From Lepas anatifera (taxonomy: Eukaryota; Arthropoda; Thecostraca; Lepadidae), in the NCBI GenBank assembly GCA_034440635.1, contig JAOTON010000897.1:4556001-4620000 (forward strand): a DNA stretch of 64,000 nucleotides, read 5' to 3'. Both the position numbers and the translations under genes were made by a program. Below are positions 1 through 11,293 of the stretch, in pieces. Each line of letters begins with the position of its first letter. Within the stretch, counting starts at the first letter, position 1. The notes below the pieces were generated by a model that was not told where the DNA came from, did no database searches, and saw only the letters and a list, made by a program, of their open reading frames with translations.

Positions 1-1067
1 CGTGTGGCCAGTACGAAACCGAGACAGAATTATCCCAATTCTCTCGTAGATGCAGGATTGCTCGATTGCCACTTCCCTACATCAGGCTTAAAACCTCGAA
101 GGGTTGTGCCTCTGAGAGCCTCTTCCAGCCTCCGCTGCCAATCCAGCATTGCACACTTCCGCAGTATTTGGAACTGTCATCTCGCTCATTTCCGCTGATA
201 CCACAGTGATTTGGAACAAAAAAATCCTGACACTTTTCCCCTTCTCCTTTAGGCTGTGTGGTATGCACCTTGTAAGAGTCAAGAGATGAGATAATGTATT
301 ATAAAAATAATACGACTTCAATGCCTGTTAAGAGGAAAGCGGGTTGGTGAAAATCGCGAACCTCTTCGCTCCTGACTTTGACACATGGTCAAGACAACAA
401 AAGATTGCTTAAAGTTCCCGGGTAAAAACAGAGGCTTCGTGTGACAGACTAAAACACTTCTTAACATCGAAACAAACACAGAATGCGCATTCGTGCCGCT
501 GTTAGTATTCGAGCCGTCCGTATAAAACGGCTATGCCTTTCAAAGGGTCCCGAGCAGGAGTCCATAAATAGCTGACGTGTTGCCTCCTCGTCATAATCAT
601 CATCAGGGTTTCGGGCGCGTCGACAGCGATGGACACTTTGCGCTGTCGTTTTTCCCAGTTAAAGAAATGGGCAAAGGCAGGCTACGACAGCAGCGTTCTA
701 CAAAATACCAAAAAATGGTACATAAAACGACCATAAAACAACGGCTTAGCCCCCCAGCCCCCCACACCCACCAACACCCACACCCACATCGGTAGGTTAG
801 AAGTTAGTGCAAGCTTAGACGGGCAGAGGTACAAACACCTAGACAGTTAACACGCCAGAGACACGGAATAAATAATACAAAATTGTTCCCCATACCATTT
901 CGGCAACAGGTGTCCGCTTCTCATCGTCATCATATTTTGCGTTTTAGGGCGCGCTGACATGTATGGTCACACGGCGCCCATAACACTGAATAAAATGCAT
1001 AAATAGAACATCACACAAGTTTCAACAAGTCAGGTGGTACAACCGGTCAGGTTGTTAAAATTGACTA

Positions 1068-1072
<5 letters not shown>
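1..1072. other. unassigned non-coding stretch
   Basis: No ORF here resembles a known protein, and I recognise no repeat family. A short CCCACACCC-rich run lies at about 750-790. The segment ends at the (TA)n array that bounds the first Penelope-like fragment. Confidence 0.5.

Positions 1073-1123
<51 letters not shown>
1073..1123. repeat. (TA)n microsatellite at PLE edge
   Basis: About 25 uninterrupted TA units. It abuts the outer end of the minus-strand Penelope-like fragment. The same PLE end meets TA or CA arrays at about 20060 and 21655. Confidence 0.95.
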
Positions 1124-1125
<2 letters not shown>

Positions 1126-1263
1126 TTTCAGGCAGATATCGTTTAAAAGAATAGCGTTTCGAGCTTTTGAGCTTTCGGTTGAGTTTCAGTAGCTTGTTGA
1201 ATATTTTTTGTCTGGTTCGGTAATGGTGTTAAGTACTTCTATTGTAGTCATAAGTCATTTTTT

Positions 1264-1304
1264 CCGACGCGTTTCGATTGTATTATATCAATCATTATCA
1301 AGGA
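1264..1304 (-). ncRNA. hammerhead-ribozyme-like motif in PLE pLTR (degenerate)
   Basis: On the minus strand a UUGAUAA box is followed by a GATTG/CAATC stem with an 8-nt loop, then CGAAAC and GCGTCGG. PLE pseudo-LTRs are known to carry minimal hammerhead motifs of the form CUGANGA-stem-GAAAC. The first box deviates from consensus, so self-cleavage is doubtful. An almost identical copy lies at 19853-19893 on the plus strand. Confidence 0.4.
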
Positions 1305-1598
1305 CAACTAACACTCCATTTTTAGTTTGTTACCTACTGAGGCTAATCTTAGTTTACATAAAGCGAATATTTTCAAGAAGGAGCAGAGGACAATATCTTA
1401 GCAGCTTTCACTGAGCAAAACCACAAAGCATAGTTTTAACGCATTCATAAATCACAATCATACTAATTACATTCTAATGCATACTATACCACATACTATT
1501 CAGTCACGGTTCACACACCCCACAGTGCTAGTGAAATGTGTGTATGTTTCTGTATGTTGAGGTGTGGTTTCTGGCGTGTGATGTGTATGGCTTCATGA

Positions 1599-1606
1599 AT
1601 GAACAG
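1599..1606. repeat. left 8-bp target-site duplication ATGAACAG
   Basis: ATGAACAG here and at 4965-4972 flanks the 3.36-kb transposon. The undisturbed PLE copy at about 17745 contains this octamer once, confirming a true duplication. Confidence 0.9.
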
Positions 1607-4600
1607 TAGGGTGTCCCAAAATACCACTTTTTCGTCTGTGCAAGCTTGCCGGTTGACACCGCATTCTCCTTTGAGTTAATAATGAGCATGCAAAATTTGG
1701 ATTCGATCCTTTGAGGTTTGGTCCCCCCGCCCCCACAAAACTGGTGAAAATCGAAAATCGTTGAATCGGCTCGAAAATGGGTTCATTCGAAAGCTTATGA
1801 CAAAGGAAAACATATTTCCCTCATACAAATTGATGTAAAACCACTTCTTCATCGTTTTAGAGAGCTAAGAAGTTCCGAATTGTGGTATCACTGGCCAAAG
1901 GCGGATCTAATAAACTTCTTTTAGGGGTAACATGAGCAAAATGGAAAAACAGTGTCTTGTTTTCAAGAAAACAGACCACAATTGGCCAAAGCGAGTAGAG
2001 TTTATCACTTTTAAGGGGATGGCTGGATTGGTTTTCCTTGCATCCGCCACTGGTATGGACATGACAAATTATATATTGTACTTCGCCTGATTTCGGGAAA
2101 CAAAGCCATTTGCTGCATCACTGCGGATATAAGTGCATGGTACCATTGCGACCGTTAGAATGAATATTCCATGTTTTCGTTCCTTTACAGAGTTGTCGTG
2201 TCATGACTAATTTGCATTCAATGTTGAAGCAGTCTACCTGAAGCAAATTGTACGATGCCTTCAGCATACTCGAAGAAAAGATCCAATGATGAAGAAGGGA
2301 GAAGTCAGCGACGGAAAAAAACATACGGACTGGCCTCTGAAGTAGTCCAGGCATCAATTGAAACGATGAGATGACCTTGTTGGTAAATCCCTTCAGCTGC
2401 CTGCCAATCAGCTACCGACCAAGCGTAAAATCCTCCAAAGGTACCGAGCCCTCTGCATACAAGAGCCTAGTGCAACGAAGCACTAACTAGCTGGATAGAT
2501 CGCTTTAGAGGTCCAGGCGATATAAGTCACCGTTCGAGTGCCCTGCAATACTGTTTACAGCAGCTGTAAAAATGTGTCATGCATACGCTAGGCGTGTGGT
2601 TAAAGTAATACTGAAATCTGAATCGAAAAACACTTCCATTTCAGCGCCAGCTCTATTAATTTCATCGCCAGCTCATGGCAGTCGGTTATTATTTTCATGG
2701 TACCAGTGACAAGTTCTTAAGGAACCTGCAAATGATCATGAGGTCTAACAACAATCCTTCTTCGCAAGAGGACTTCAGTTTCTTCATGAATCAACACCAG
2801 GTGCCTAGTCCTAGAATTAGATAAAATATTTTCTGCTCACGCTGTTCTTTGTTGTTGTTTTTCTGGCGATACTCTTCGACAAGCTCTCCATGGTCCCCGC
2901 CGAGCACCTTCAAGTCAAGCAGATTGCAGAGCTAATCGCCCTCTGTCTGACCCATACTTCTTGCAGGCCCTACTGACTGCGGGAACTCCACGGCTTGACA
3001 TCAGGCTGTTCCAGGACATGAAGACCTATTCAGGGCAGCTACCAAGTGCTGCGAAAGCCACACAGTGCTCTATCATGTGTCAACCCTGGCATCTCACGGG
3101 GAAAACGCCGTCCTCTGGTTGTTTGGTGAGGGTGTGTCAACAGATGAAAATGCAGAGGTAGCAGCTGCACTCCTGACAGTCACATAGCCAGGAACATTGG
3201 CACAGGGAAAGCCGATGTTGTCAGGAGCAGATAAGCTGAGGCTCTGTGACTTCGTCCGACCGCACTCAGGTGGATTCAGGTGGATGAACGTCAGCAACCA
3301 GTGCTTACCACCCAGGAATCGGTGAGTGATACAGACTTCATCTGTATGAACGCTTTCATGGAAAATCTAGCAGTCACAAACGAAACGATCGGTGAAAATA
3401 CATCATGGACTACACCGACGTTGCCCGTGAAGGTGACATGAGGGCTCGGAACTGACAGTAGCCTGCGCACACCGTCTCCAAGCGCCGAATCTCGAAAAAG
3501 ATCTGGATGGCGTGCACGTGTAAAAATATTAATATAGAAATAGAAGGAGCAGTCCAACAACACTTTGTCTAAGAACAAGTTTCCTTTCCCATTCATGGGC
3601 TTCCGAATAAACACATTAAAGTCATTGGCGTGATGATATGGTTTGTCGTTTTGACTGCACCAATCGGTTGCGAAAAATGAAACAATCATATTTGTGCAAT
3701 GAACGCCCACTTTCCATGCCATTCACAGTCTCAGGGAAAAGCAATCTAGCTATGCCCTTGAAAGCGGTTAAATTGTACAGACTGTGATGATTCTGGTCCA
3801 TTTTCTTGAAAAAACAATAATTTTCCCACATTTCCCGCGATACCCCAAAAAGTTTATAAGATCCGTCTCTGGCCAGTGATCTCGCAATTCGATCTTCTTA
3901 GCTCCATAAAAGCATCAAGAAGTGGTTTTACATCAATTTGAATGAGGGAAATAGGTTTTTCTGTCATACGCTTTCATATAAACCAATTTTCAAGCCAATA
4001 CAACGGTTTTCCATTTTCATCAGTTTAAGGGGGCGGGGAGACCAAACCTCAAAGCATCGATTCAAAATTTTGCATGCTCATTATTAACTCAAGGAGAATG
4101 CGGTGTCAACTGGCAAGCTTGCACAGACGAAAAGTGGTATTTTGGGACACCTTAATTACTCCTGACACGACAATTCTGTAAAGGAACAAAAACATGGTAT
4201 ATTTTTCTAACGGTCACAACGGTGTCAGGAGTACTTCAGAGGTCGGCCTGCATGTTTTTCGTTGCTGACTTGTCTCTTCTTCATCATTGGATCTTTTTTC
4301 GAGTATGCTGAAGGCACCGTACAATTTGCTTCAGGAAGACCGCTTCAACATTAAATGCAAATTACTCATGACACGACAACTCTGTAAAGGAACGAGCACA
4401 TGGAATATTCATTCCAACGGTCACAATGGTACCATGCACTTATATCCGTAGTGATGCCGCAAATGGCTTTGTTTCCGAAATCAGGCGAAGTACAATTTAG
4501 GTATAATTTGTCTGTCCATACCAGTAGCGGATGCAAGGAAAACCAATCCAGCCATCCCCTTAAAAGTGATAAAACTCTACTCGCTTTGGCCAATTGTGGT

Positions 4601-4964
4601 CTATTTTCTTGAAAAAAGACACTGTTTTCCTATTTTGCTCATGTTACCCCCAAAAAGGTTTATTAGATCCGCCTCTGGCCAGTGATACCACAATTCGGAA
4701 CTTCTTAGCTCTCTAAAACGATAAAGAAGTGATTTTACATCAATTTGTATGGGGAAATATGTTTTCCTCTGTCATAAGCTTTCGAATGAACCCATTTTCG
4801 AGCCAATTCAACGATTTTCGATTTTCACCAGTTTTGGGGGCGGGGGGGACCGAACCTCAAATGATCGAATCCAAATTTTGCATGCTCATTATTAACTCAA
4901 AGGAGAATGCGGTGTCAACCGGCAAGCTTGCACAGACGAAAAAGTGGTATTTTGGGACACCCTA
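1607..4964. mobile_element. DNA transposon with long inverted arms (hAT- or P-like TSD)
   Basis: The element begins TAGGGTGTCCC and ends GGGACACCCTA, with the same octamer on both sides. The left arm (1607 to about 2350) is nearly a reverse complement of the right arm (about 4235-4964), giving inverted repeats of roughly 700 bp. A third terminal copy, in right-end orientation, lies inside at about 3840-4150 and ends in GGGACACCTTA, so the element looks like a foldback built from a complete left-to-right element plus an extra inverted left arm. The middle (about 2390-3780) has no intact transposase; fragments near 2890-3300 could be decayed coding sequence but I cannot name a family. An 8-bp duplication fits the hAT or P superfamilies; the TAGGG start favours hAT. 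Confidence 0.8.
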
Positions 4965-4972
4965 ATGAACAG

Positions 4973-5410
4973 GCGGTGATGGTCGTGGGCGGAGTCGATG
5001 ATTTTTGTGTTGTCTTTTATGAGTTTGTGTGTTGGTTTTGTGTGGTGTTTGTGTAGCCAGTGTTCTACGGGGCCTGCGTGGTCTTGTAGGTGCATGGTGA
5101 GGCGGCGTGATAATGTCGTCGTGGTCGCACCAATGTAGAGTCTATCATGAGGCCTGCAATCCTCATGCTGACATTCAAACTGATACACACTGGAAAGACA
5201 GAGAGTTGTCATGATGTTTTTCAAACGTAAACTTGAGAACTGAATTATTTTCAAATTTGTTGATGATGGCTGTGAGGTGGTCACTATCCCTGACTTCAAG
5301 GAATATGTCGTCGACATATCTACAATAAGTTGTTGGCTCAATATCTGGCTCTCTTAGACTAGTTTCCTCCACGTAGGCAATATAAAAGTTTGCGAGGAAG
5401 GGCCCCAAGG
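4973..5410 (-). pseudogene. Penelope-like RT/GIY-YIG fragment with internal deletion
   Basis: The minus strand encodes the RT palm end (FLANFYIAYVEE, then CRYVDDIFLEVRDSD with the YVDD catalytic motif, down to HHDNSLSF) and then jumps directly to VYQFECQHEDC and the GIY-YIG domain (LYIGATTTTLSRRLTMHLQD). Compared with the plus copy at 16882-17683, about 500 bases of the linker between RT and endonuclease are missing, and the two parts are in different frames. RT copies RNA into DNA at the target; GIY-YIG nicks the target. This half ends at a head-to-head junction with the plus-strand half at about 5410. Confidence 0.85.
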
Positions 5411-5872
5411 CCCCAAAAATCCTCTCAGGCCCATCATTTCACAGGTTTGCACTCCCACATATAAAGTAGCAAAACAACTTAATAAGCTTTTAAGACCCTA
5501 TGTCCCTTCACAGTATTGCATTAACTCTTCAGAAGAATTTTTAGACTTGCTTCGTGTCAAGAAACCCCAGGGTGAGTTAGCTTCCATCGGTGTAGTAAGT
5601 CTCTTCACCAACGTTCCCGTAGATAAAACCATCCATATATTTATTGACGAAGTCTACCATAGACGTAGTAACGGATTAGAAAAACTTTCGCTATCTCCAG
5701 ACATCTTAAAAAACCTTCTTATAGCATGCACCAAAGATTCCCCATTCCGTGGCCCCGATGGAAAGTTATTCACTCAGAAAGATGGCGTCGCCATGGGCTC
5801 CCCCTTTGGGCCCATCCTCGCAAACTTTTATATGGCCTACGTGGAGGAAACTAGTCTAAGAGAGCCAGATAT
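5411..5872 (+). pseudogene. Penelope-like reverse transcriptase, N-terminal part of palm/fingers
   Basis: An open plus-strand frame reads PLRPIISQ, TPTYKVAKQLNKLLRPY, then SIGVVSLFTNVPVD (RT motif A region) and GVAMGSPFGPILANFYMAYVEE (motif B region), matching the Penelope RT order. It stops at GAGCCAGATAT, the exact point where the LINE is inserted; the next RT residues (YCRYVDD) are found 11 kb away at 16890. The 5' part of the PLE ORF is absent: the fragment begins at the inverted junction. Confidence 0.85.
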
Positions 5873-6032
5873 CAGAATCAGAATCAGTTTATTCGCAATC
5901 ATCCCCGATCGTTCAAGGTTTTTCATGGTTGCACGTCAAGCACATTAAAGGAGTAAAATACGCAGGTTAAAAGACAAATATAGTTAAAAAAAACTTCCAC
6001 GCATACCTACCACTCAAGCGAAAAACCACAAG

Positions 6033-7700
6033 TCACAGTCCACTCTGCAAATAACCATTTAAAGCACGTTTAAAAGTAGTCTGGCTCGAGACATTGCGCA
6101 CGCTAGACGGTAGTGCGTTATATTTGGTTGCGCCAACATTTCCAAGTCTCCTTTTACCCGCGCAAGTTCTCGCACGCGCAGGTCGAAGTTGGTGAATTTG
6201 TCTCGTGCCATGGTGGTGTTCGGCATACATAAACAGATTTCGCAGGTCACTCGGTTGTTCCGTGACGAGTACATTTCGCACCAGACACAGCTGGTGATAA
6301 TCAATAAGTTTTGACACATCAGGATGTCCAAGTCGACGCACCTCATGGCTTATGCGCTCAAATTTCCTTTTTCCAGTGATTACCCGTGCCGAAAAATTTA
6401 TAAGTTTTTTGATTCTATAAAGCTGAGTTACGCCGGAAGTTCCGTAAATTAATATACAGTATCTAATTGATGTAATAACTAACGCGTTAATAATTTGTTT
6501 TAGAACTGAATAGGGAATAACATGTTTCGCGTGTATCAGACCGATCAACATTCCTGTACATTTCCTGACAATGTTGTCGATTTGAGTTTGGTAGGTCAAA
6601 TGTCTGTCCATGTACAGTCCTAGATTCTTTACAGCCCGGTCTTCAGTGACAGTAATGTTTGCGACTCTAATGCTGACCGGGGGCAAATCCTTGAGCATGC
6701 CTGGTGTTCCAAAAACAATAAGCTTAGTTTTTGACGCGTTCAGTTTTAGACCGTTTTGTGCAAACCAATCAAACAGCACTGAAAGTTCTTTCTCCAGGTC
6801 TCTAATCATGTCCAAGACATTGTGTTTTAAGCCAGATATCAGGATTTGGGTATCATCGGCATATTGAACGATTTTGGTCTTTTCGGTATACAAATTTAGC
6901 TCATTAGCGAAGATAGAGAAGAGCAAACAAGATAACGATCCCCCCTGATAAACCCCGGTGGTGTTTGGAAGCAGAGTCGACATAGTTTGGGTACCATTTT
7001 TTGTAATTTTTACCTTCTGCTTGTGGCCATGGAGGTAATCGGGGAACCAATGATTTTCGATGCCATACAGGCGTAATTTGTCGAGTAGTTTGTCGTGCGC
7101 AATTACATCAAAGCATTTTGAACAGTCCAATAGGACCAGAATCGTGATCAAATCCGTATCCATTGCACGATAGATAAGGTCAGTCACAACCGAGAGTGCA
7201 GTTTCTGTAGAATGATTTTTTCTATAGCCATGCTGAGCGTTGGAGTACAAAAAATGATCGTTGAAATAGGCATTCAATTGCGAGTGCACCACTCTTTCCG
7301 TAATCTTCGAAATTGCCAGTAACGTCGTCACCGGACGCCAGTTTGCCGGGTCAGTAGAGTCACCGCATTTCGGCAGAGGTACGACTATGCCGCACTTCCA
7401 TGGCTGCGGGACAAGTCCTGTGATGAGGCTCGAATTAATTATATCGCATAAAACGTGAAGGATTCCGTAAAAGAACTTCTGAAACATGGAGATGATAAAA
7501 CCAGTGATATCTACAGATGAGGATGATTTCATGTTGCCAACAATGATACACAAGTCGTTCGTTGAAATCGGTCTAACCTTAAAACTACAAGCAGGCACAC
7601 GCGGCAATCTAATCGGCAGATGCTCAGTAGGTGGCACGACAGTTGCTGCAGTATTTGGTCCAACGTTCACAAAATAGTGATTGATTACATCTGGCGTCAC
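6033..7700 (-). CDS. LINE reverse transcriptase (CR1/Jockey group)
   Basis: A 555-codon open frame holding a complete RT domain. Visible motifs in order are the WRPVTTLLAISKITERV fingers block, HSTETALSVV, the motif A block LLDCSKCFDVIAHDKLL, YQGGSLSCLLFSIF (motif B), the catalytic QYADDTQIL box, and the LGLYMDRHLTY thumb block, followed by the usual C-terminal SIRYCILIYG and RVITGK region. The enzyme would copy the LINE RNA at a nicked target. The frame ends shortly before the 3' tail, as expected for this group. It is the longest intact coding segment in the window, but it is separated by a frameshift from the endonuclease upstream, so the element as a whole is not autonomous. The clade call is by motif resemblance only. 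Confidence 0.92.
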   Translation of the reverse strand: MTPDVINHYFVNVGPNTAATVVPPTEHLPIRLPRVPACSFKVRPISTNDLCIIVGNMKSSSSVDITGFIISMFQKFFYGILHVLCDIINSSLITGLVPQPWKCGIVVPLPKCGDSTDPANWRPVTTLLAISKITERVVHSQLNAYFNDHFLYSNAQHGYRKNHSTETALSVVTDLIYRAMDTDLITILVLLDCSKCFDVIAHDKLLDKLRLYGIENHWFPDYLHGHKQKVKITKNGTQTMSTLLPNTTGVYQGGSLSCLLFSIFANELNLYTEKTKIVQYADDTQILISGLKHNVLDMIRDLEKELSVLFDWFAQNGLKLNASKTKLIVFGTPGMLKDLPPVSIRVANITVTEDRAVKNLGLYMDRHLTYQTQIDNIVRKCTGMLIGLIHAKHVIPYSVLKQIINALVITSIRYCILIYGTSGVTQLYRIKKLINFSARVITGKRKFERISHEVRRLGHPDVSKLIDYHQLCLVRNVLVTEQPSDLRNLFMYAEHHHGTRQIHQLRPARARTCAGKRRLGNVGATKYNALPSSVRNVSSQTTFKRALNGYLQSGL

Positions 7701-8747
7701 GTTGGGGCAGTGGTGGTAACCTTTTTAACCCCAATGATAGGCCTAACCACTTGGAACATACGCCCTGGTCCCGCCTCCGCCAGGCGCCTTTGCAAGTGTT
7801 CACGAGTGTCCCGACGTATAGCGGCACGGCACAATCGGTTGAGCCGCTTGCATTCGGCGCGCCCACCACGTCCAGAGCACAGCGCTGCCCGGCGCCTCGC
7901 CAGTAGTGCCCGCGTTGTGCTGGTTACACGGATAGTAGTTGGCGGGGGAGGTCGTGACGTCGTCAGTGGTGCCACGGTATCCAGAAGTGCGGTGAAAATC
8001 CGCGTAAAGGCTTCCCATTTAGAAGATGGTCCATGTGCTGAAAATACTGGGTCCCAGTTAGCGTTGGATAAAGTGATGTTAAAATCACTGGTTGACGCGT
8101 CCCAGCCTACGGATCTCTCTGGCCGGCGGACGGTGTTTGATTTTGGATCCATGCTGCATCAGAATCCTGGTAAAATCATGCGGCCCTCCGTAATGGCAAC
8201 GTTGAACGTCGCTCCTCAAGACCGTCCCTGGTCTGTTTGTGATGACTACGTCTATTAGTGATCCCGCAGGTCGATATGTTGCAGTATTCTGGTTACACAC
8301 GTGCAACCCGTATGTCGTGATTATTTGACGCAGTTTATGACTAGGCGTATTTGCAGTATTGGTCGACCTCAACAAGCACGCATTTAGATCACCCGCGAGG
8401 ATCAATGTGGCACTCGGATATGCAGTCATCACAAACTGAATCTGTGATTCCAGATCTTCGAAATCGGCTTCGAGCTCGGTTGCAGTATTGGTAGGGTGGC
8501 GATATGCTGATGCTATCACGAGGCGAACATGTTCTTGCGTTCTTAAGAGCCCCCAAATAATCTCTAAATTCGAGTTGGCAGATGTTCTAGTTGTTGGTAT
8601 CGATAGTAGTCCAAAATTAAGGCTGGTCCGTGCAAGCAGGGCGACCCCTCCGTAACCTCTGGGCAGTCGGCTGTTTCGGGGACGGTCGCAGCGGTGTAAC
8701 ACATAGCCGTCAATGTGAAGAAGGCGGGCAGGTACAGTCCCCCGCAA
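7697..8747 (-). pseudogene. LINE endonuclease and linker, frameshifted
   Basis: Two minus-strand frames together make the region upstream of the RT. Frame 1 (8085-8747) carries exonuclease-endonuclease-phosphatase motifs: HIDGYVLHRCDRPR, YGGVALLARTSL, VIASAYRHPTN and ILAGDLNACL (the GDLN catalytic Asp/Asn block), ending near a degenerate SDH-like block. Frame 2 (7697-8152) carries the Arg-rich linker before the RT. Frameshifts at about 8090-8150 and 7700 break the ORF. The endonuclease's first 40 or so residues lie at 16562-16681, beyond the 7.8-kb insertion. Confidence 0.8.
8732..8735. repeat. left 4-bp target-site duplication GTAC
   Basis: GTAC occurs immediately outside both ends of the 7.8-kb element (also 16558-16561). 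Counting it once restores the LINE endonuclease reading frame across the gap (TPNV then PARLLHIDGY), which supports a 4-bp duplication. Confidence 0.85.
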
Positions 8748-9019
8748 TTGAAATTGCCATGACTAGGCTCGACCGGTTTAGGATGAATATCTCGCAACCT
8801 ATGGCGTCTATAGCTTTATAAACGGGTTCTTCTTATGTATTTTTGCAAGAGCTTTCCAGTGGTTACCATTATTTCCTAATCTGACATCTGCGTGAGAAAA
8901 TATTACACAATTACTGATTTTGCTGCATTTTGACGGGGTAGTCTTCGGCTGACTTGCCACCGCCCCTGATAATCCCCGACCCTTCGCTCGACTGGCACGC
9001 ATACCTGGGTCACGTGATT
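8736..9019 (+). repeat. left terminal inverted repeat of 7.8-kb element
   Basis: Reads as the reverse complement of about 16282-16557 with scattered substitutions. The match fades after the CACGTG-containing stretch near 9015. Confidence 0.85.
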
Positions 9020-9806
9020 ACTACGTGTTTACAACGACAGGTGCAAGGCCACACGTAGTAAATAGTGTGTGGCAGGCAGGGGGCACAGTGTTTTGAACCG
9101 AGGTGATCAGTACTGTCTCGCAGGTGTCTAGCCCCAGGCGGTCCGTCCAGTGACCGAGGCGCCTGGGCACGAGAGTCCAAGACTGGGTATGTCTGAGTTA
9201 TGGCTTCAAACAATGTTTCCAGCCTCATAAGGCTCACAGGATCACTGCTGAAATATTTTTTTCTGGGGGACTAGAGTTCATGGGGTTTAAAACGGCACCC
9301 TGTGGCCGAATTTTGTTATTTAACACCCGCCCCGGTGGGTGTCCGAGCCATCTTTTGCTGTAGGGGAGAACACTTCCCCTCGAACCCGGCTCCTATGCAG
9401 GATAGAGGGAAACGCGAACACTGGTAGATGGTTCATAAGAATTTATCGCGAAACTACATTACTCACTTTTTGTCTCAGGTCAATATTTAGGTCATGACAG
9501 GTAAAAAAATGTGATAGGGTGTAGAGGAGTTTATGGGGCCTATCATCTGACTGAATTCAGTTAGTATAAACTGTATGGCGCCATTGGCTTCCTCTTTTTA
9601 CGGAAAATGGAACCATGTATAATATGACTATACTACATGAAATCATAAAAGTAACGTGACCTAAAGCTGGGTCAAGGTCTTTATCTGATCTAGCATAATC
9701 AATATGCATATCAATCAACTTGCAATAACAATCCAAACGTAATGGTATCAAAATAAAAAAACTTTTTCATCCTTTCCTGCGAAATTATTGATCCAAGTCT
9801 ACCTGT
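9020..9806. other. interior of 7.8-kb element, unassigned
   Basis: Short ORFs only. The stretch 9290-9420 contains G/C-rich CCGGTGGGTGT and GGGGAGAAC-type runs resembling decayed ends of the TTAA MITE family seen elsewhere, but I cannot define borders. Confidence 0.4.
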
Positions 9807-9810
9807 TTAA

Positions 9811-11293
9811 CCCTCGCCCCTGTGGAAGGTGCTTAAACACCCCAACGGGTGTTTTCCGGCGGCACGAAAAAACGGCGGCGCGAGGCGCCGCCGTACTTAG
9901 CACACTTTATCCTTGATTGATTCCGCAACTTTTCCCCAAATTTTAAGGTTGGGTCATCTCAGTTCAGGTCACCAGTGCAGGTGACCTCACCTCCAAAAAT
10001 GTTTAAGCGGCATAAGTAAGAAATGGGTGAATTTATCGAATTAAAACTTATTCCATATAATGGGCCCACCGAGTGCTACAACATATATTCCGGGATTTTT
10101 CATATCGATGACCTAAGGTCAACTACGGACCATGACCTCGCTATTGTAAATACATGGGAAAACAGAAATTGGGCTGTATTTGTGTACTCAACAGCTGAGA
10201 AAACCTCAATATTCCCTAAATCGTAGTATCCTGGGACCCTTTCCAGGCTCCAGTTGCAATTTTTGACCTGTGACCTCTGAGAGGTCATCTGGGGCTATTT
10301 AAGCAGTTTTCAGACTTATGTCAATAACTGCATGAAATGATCCAGCTTTTATTTTGATATCATTGCGTTCAGATTGCTATTGCGAGTCGATTGATTGCAT
10401 ATTGACTATGCTAGGTTAAAAAGTGACCCTGAGCTGAGGTCTGGTCATTTTTAAGTTTTGACCTAGTATGGCTCGTTCGATTTTCCGATTTGATTCATCA
10501 TTCAATTTTCCGTGACGAGAGGAAGCGAATGGTGTCTTACTCAACTCTCCAGACGCTAGATACCAAAAACTCTACTCAAAATCCCACTTCCTTTGACCTG
10601 TCATGACCTCAAAATTGACCTGAGCCAAAAAGTGACAAATGTAATTTCTTCATGAATTTGTATGAACTATCCAACAGCGTTCGCTTTTTTCGCTATCCCA
10701 CGTAGAGGCCGAGTTCGAGGGGGTGTTCAAACACCCCCCTCCCACCAGGGCAAAGATGGCTCGTAGGCCCACTGGGGCGCGGTTTAAGCAATCCAAGATG
10801 ACCTCTCAGAGATCACAGGTCCAAACTTGCACCATGAGCCTGGAGAGGGGCTTAAGCTACTACGATTTGGAGAATGTGAAAGTATTCAACTACATATCAA
10901 CAGAAATAAAACCATTTCCCTCAATTTTTGTTTTCCCATGCATTTCCAATGGAGAGGTCATGATCTGTATTTGATCCTAGGTCATCGATATGTAAAATCC
11001 CGGAATATGTTTTGCGCTAATTGATGGGGCTATTATGTGATATGAGTTTTAAGAAGACAGATTCACACCGTTCCTACTCATGAAATCTTAAACTTTTTGG
11101 AGTTGAGGTAACTTGACCTGCACTGTTGACCTGACCTGAGATGGTGCAAACGTAAAATTCTAGAAAATGTTGAAGAATTAATTACGGATAGGGTGCGCCA
11201 ATTACGGCGGCGCTTCGCGCCGGCATTTTTATGCACAGTCGGAAAAATCTGAGGGAGGGTGTTCAGACCCCCTCCCTCCGGGGGAGGGTGAAG
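9811..11293. mobile_element. TTAA MITE with long inverted arms, AGGTCA-rich
   Basis: Begins after TTAA at 9807-9810 with CCCTCGCCCCTG and ends with GGGGGAGGGTGAA, where the second TTAA has mutated. The left arm (about 9811-10260) is reverse-complementary to the right arm (about 10830-11293), including shared CATATCGATGACCTAAGGTCA-type text. Many TGACCT/AGGTCA hexamers are present. There is no coding capacity. It is related to the elements at 25044-25884, 41446-42456 and 50387-51404. Its interior (10720-10760) carries a second GTGTTCAAACACC palindromic block. Confidence 0.65.

Larger units (their letters stand above)
1124..1606 (-). mobile_element. Penelope-like element A: 3' end and pLTR part, minus strand
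   Basis: Read on the minus strand this matches the plus-strand segment at about 17750-17856 joined to 19671-20050: the 3' flank of the GIY-YIG ORF, then the pseudo-LTR with a hammerhead-like core, then the first codons of the PLE reading frame. The match ends abruptly at 1606, where a DNA transposon is inserted, and resumes at 4965. Because the minus copy is uninterrupted across the position equivalent to 17856/19671, it serves as the empty-site reference for the Crypton insertion in the plus copy. Family assignment rests on the RT and GIY-YIG segments further in. Confidence 0.75.
5873..8735 (-). mobile_element. CR1/Jockey-like LINE, 3' portion, inserted in PLE
   Basis: A minus-strand non-LTR retrotransposon. 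Its 3' end at 5873 is a short GATTCT-type tandem after an AATAAAC-like tail, a terminus style typical of CR1/L2-type LINEs. It encodes RT (6033-7700) and most of an apurinic-type endonuclease (7697-8747). At GTAC (8732-8735) it is cut by a 7.8-kb element and resumes at 16562. Without that insertion the LINE is about 3.2 kb, so it is 5'-truncated or lacks ORF1. Joining to the PLE cost about 3 bp of target sequence; no clear target duplication is visible. Confidence 0.85.

Noticed and set aside
3291..3722. 143-codon minus ORF within the foldback element
   Set aside because: No recognisable domain; could be chance within a decayed interior.
7620..8258. 212-codon plus-strand ORF
   Set aside because: Antisense shadow of the LINE endonuclease/linker.
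8731..9019. 5'-inverted (twin-primed) LINE end
   Set aside because: The same segment recurs in inverted form at 16282-16557 with matching GTAC, so it is a terminal repeat of an inserted element.
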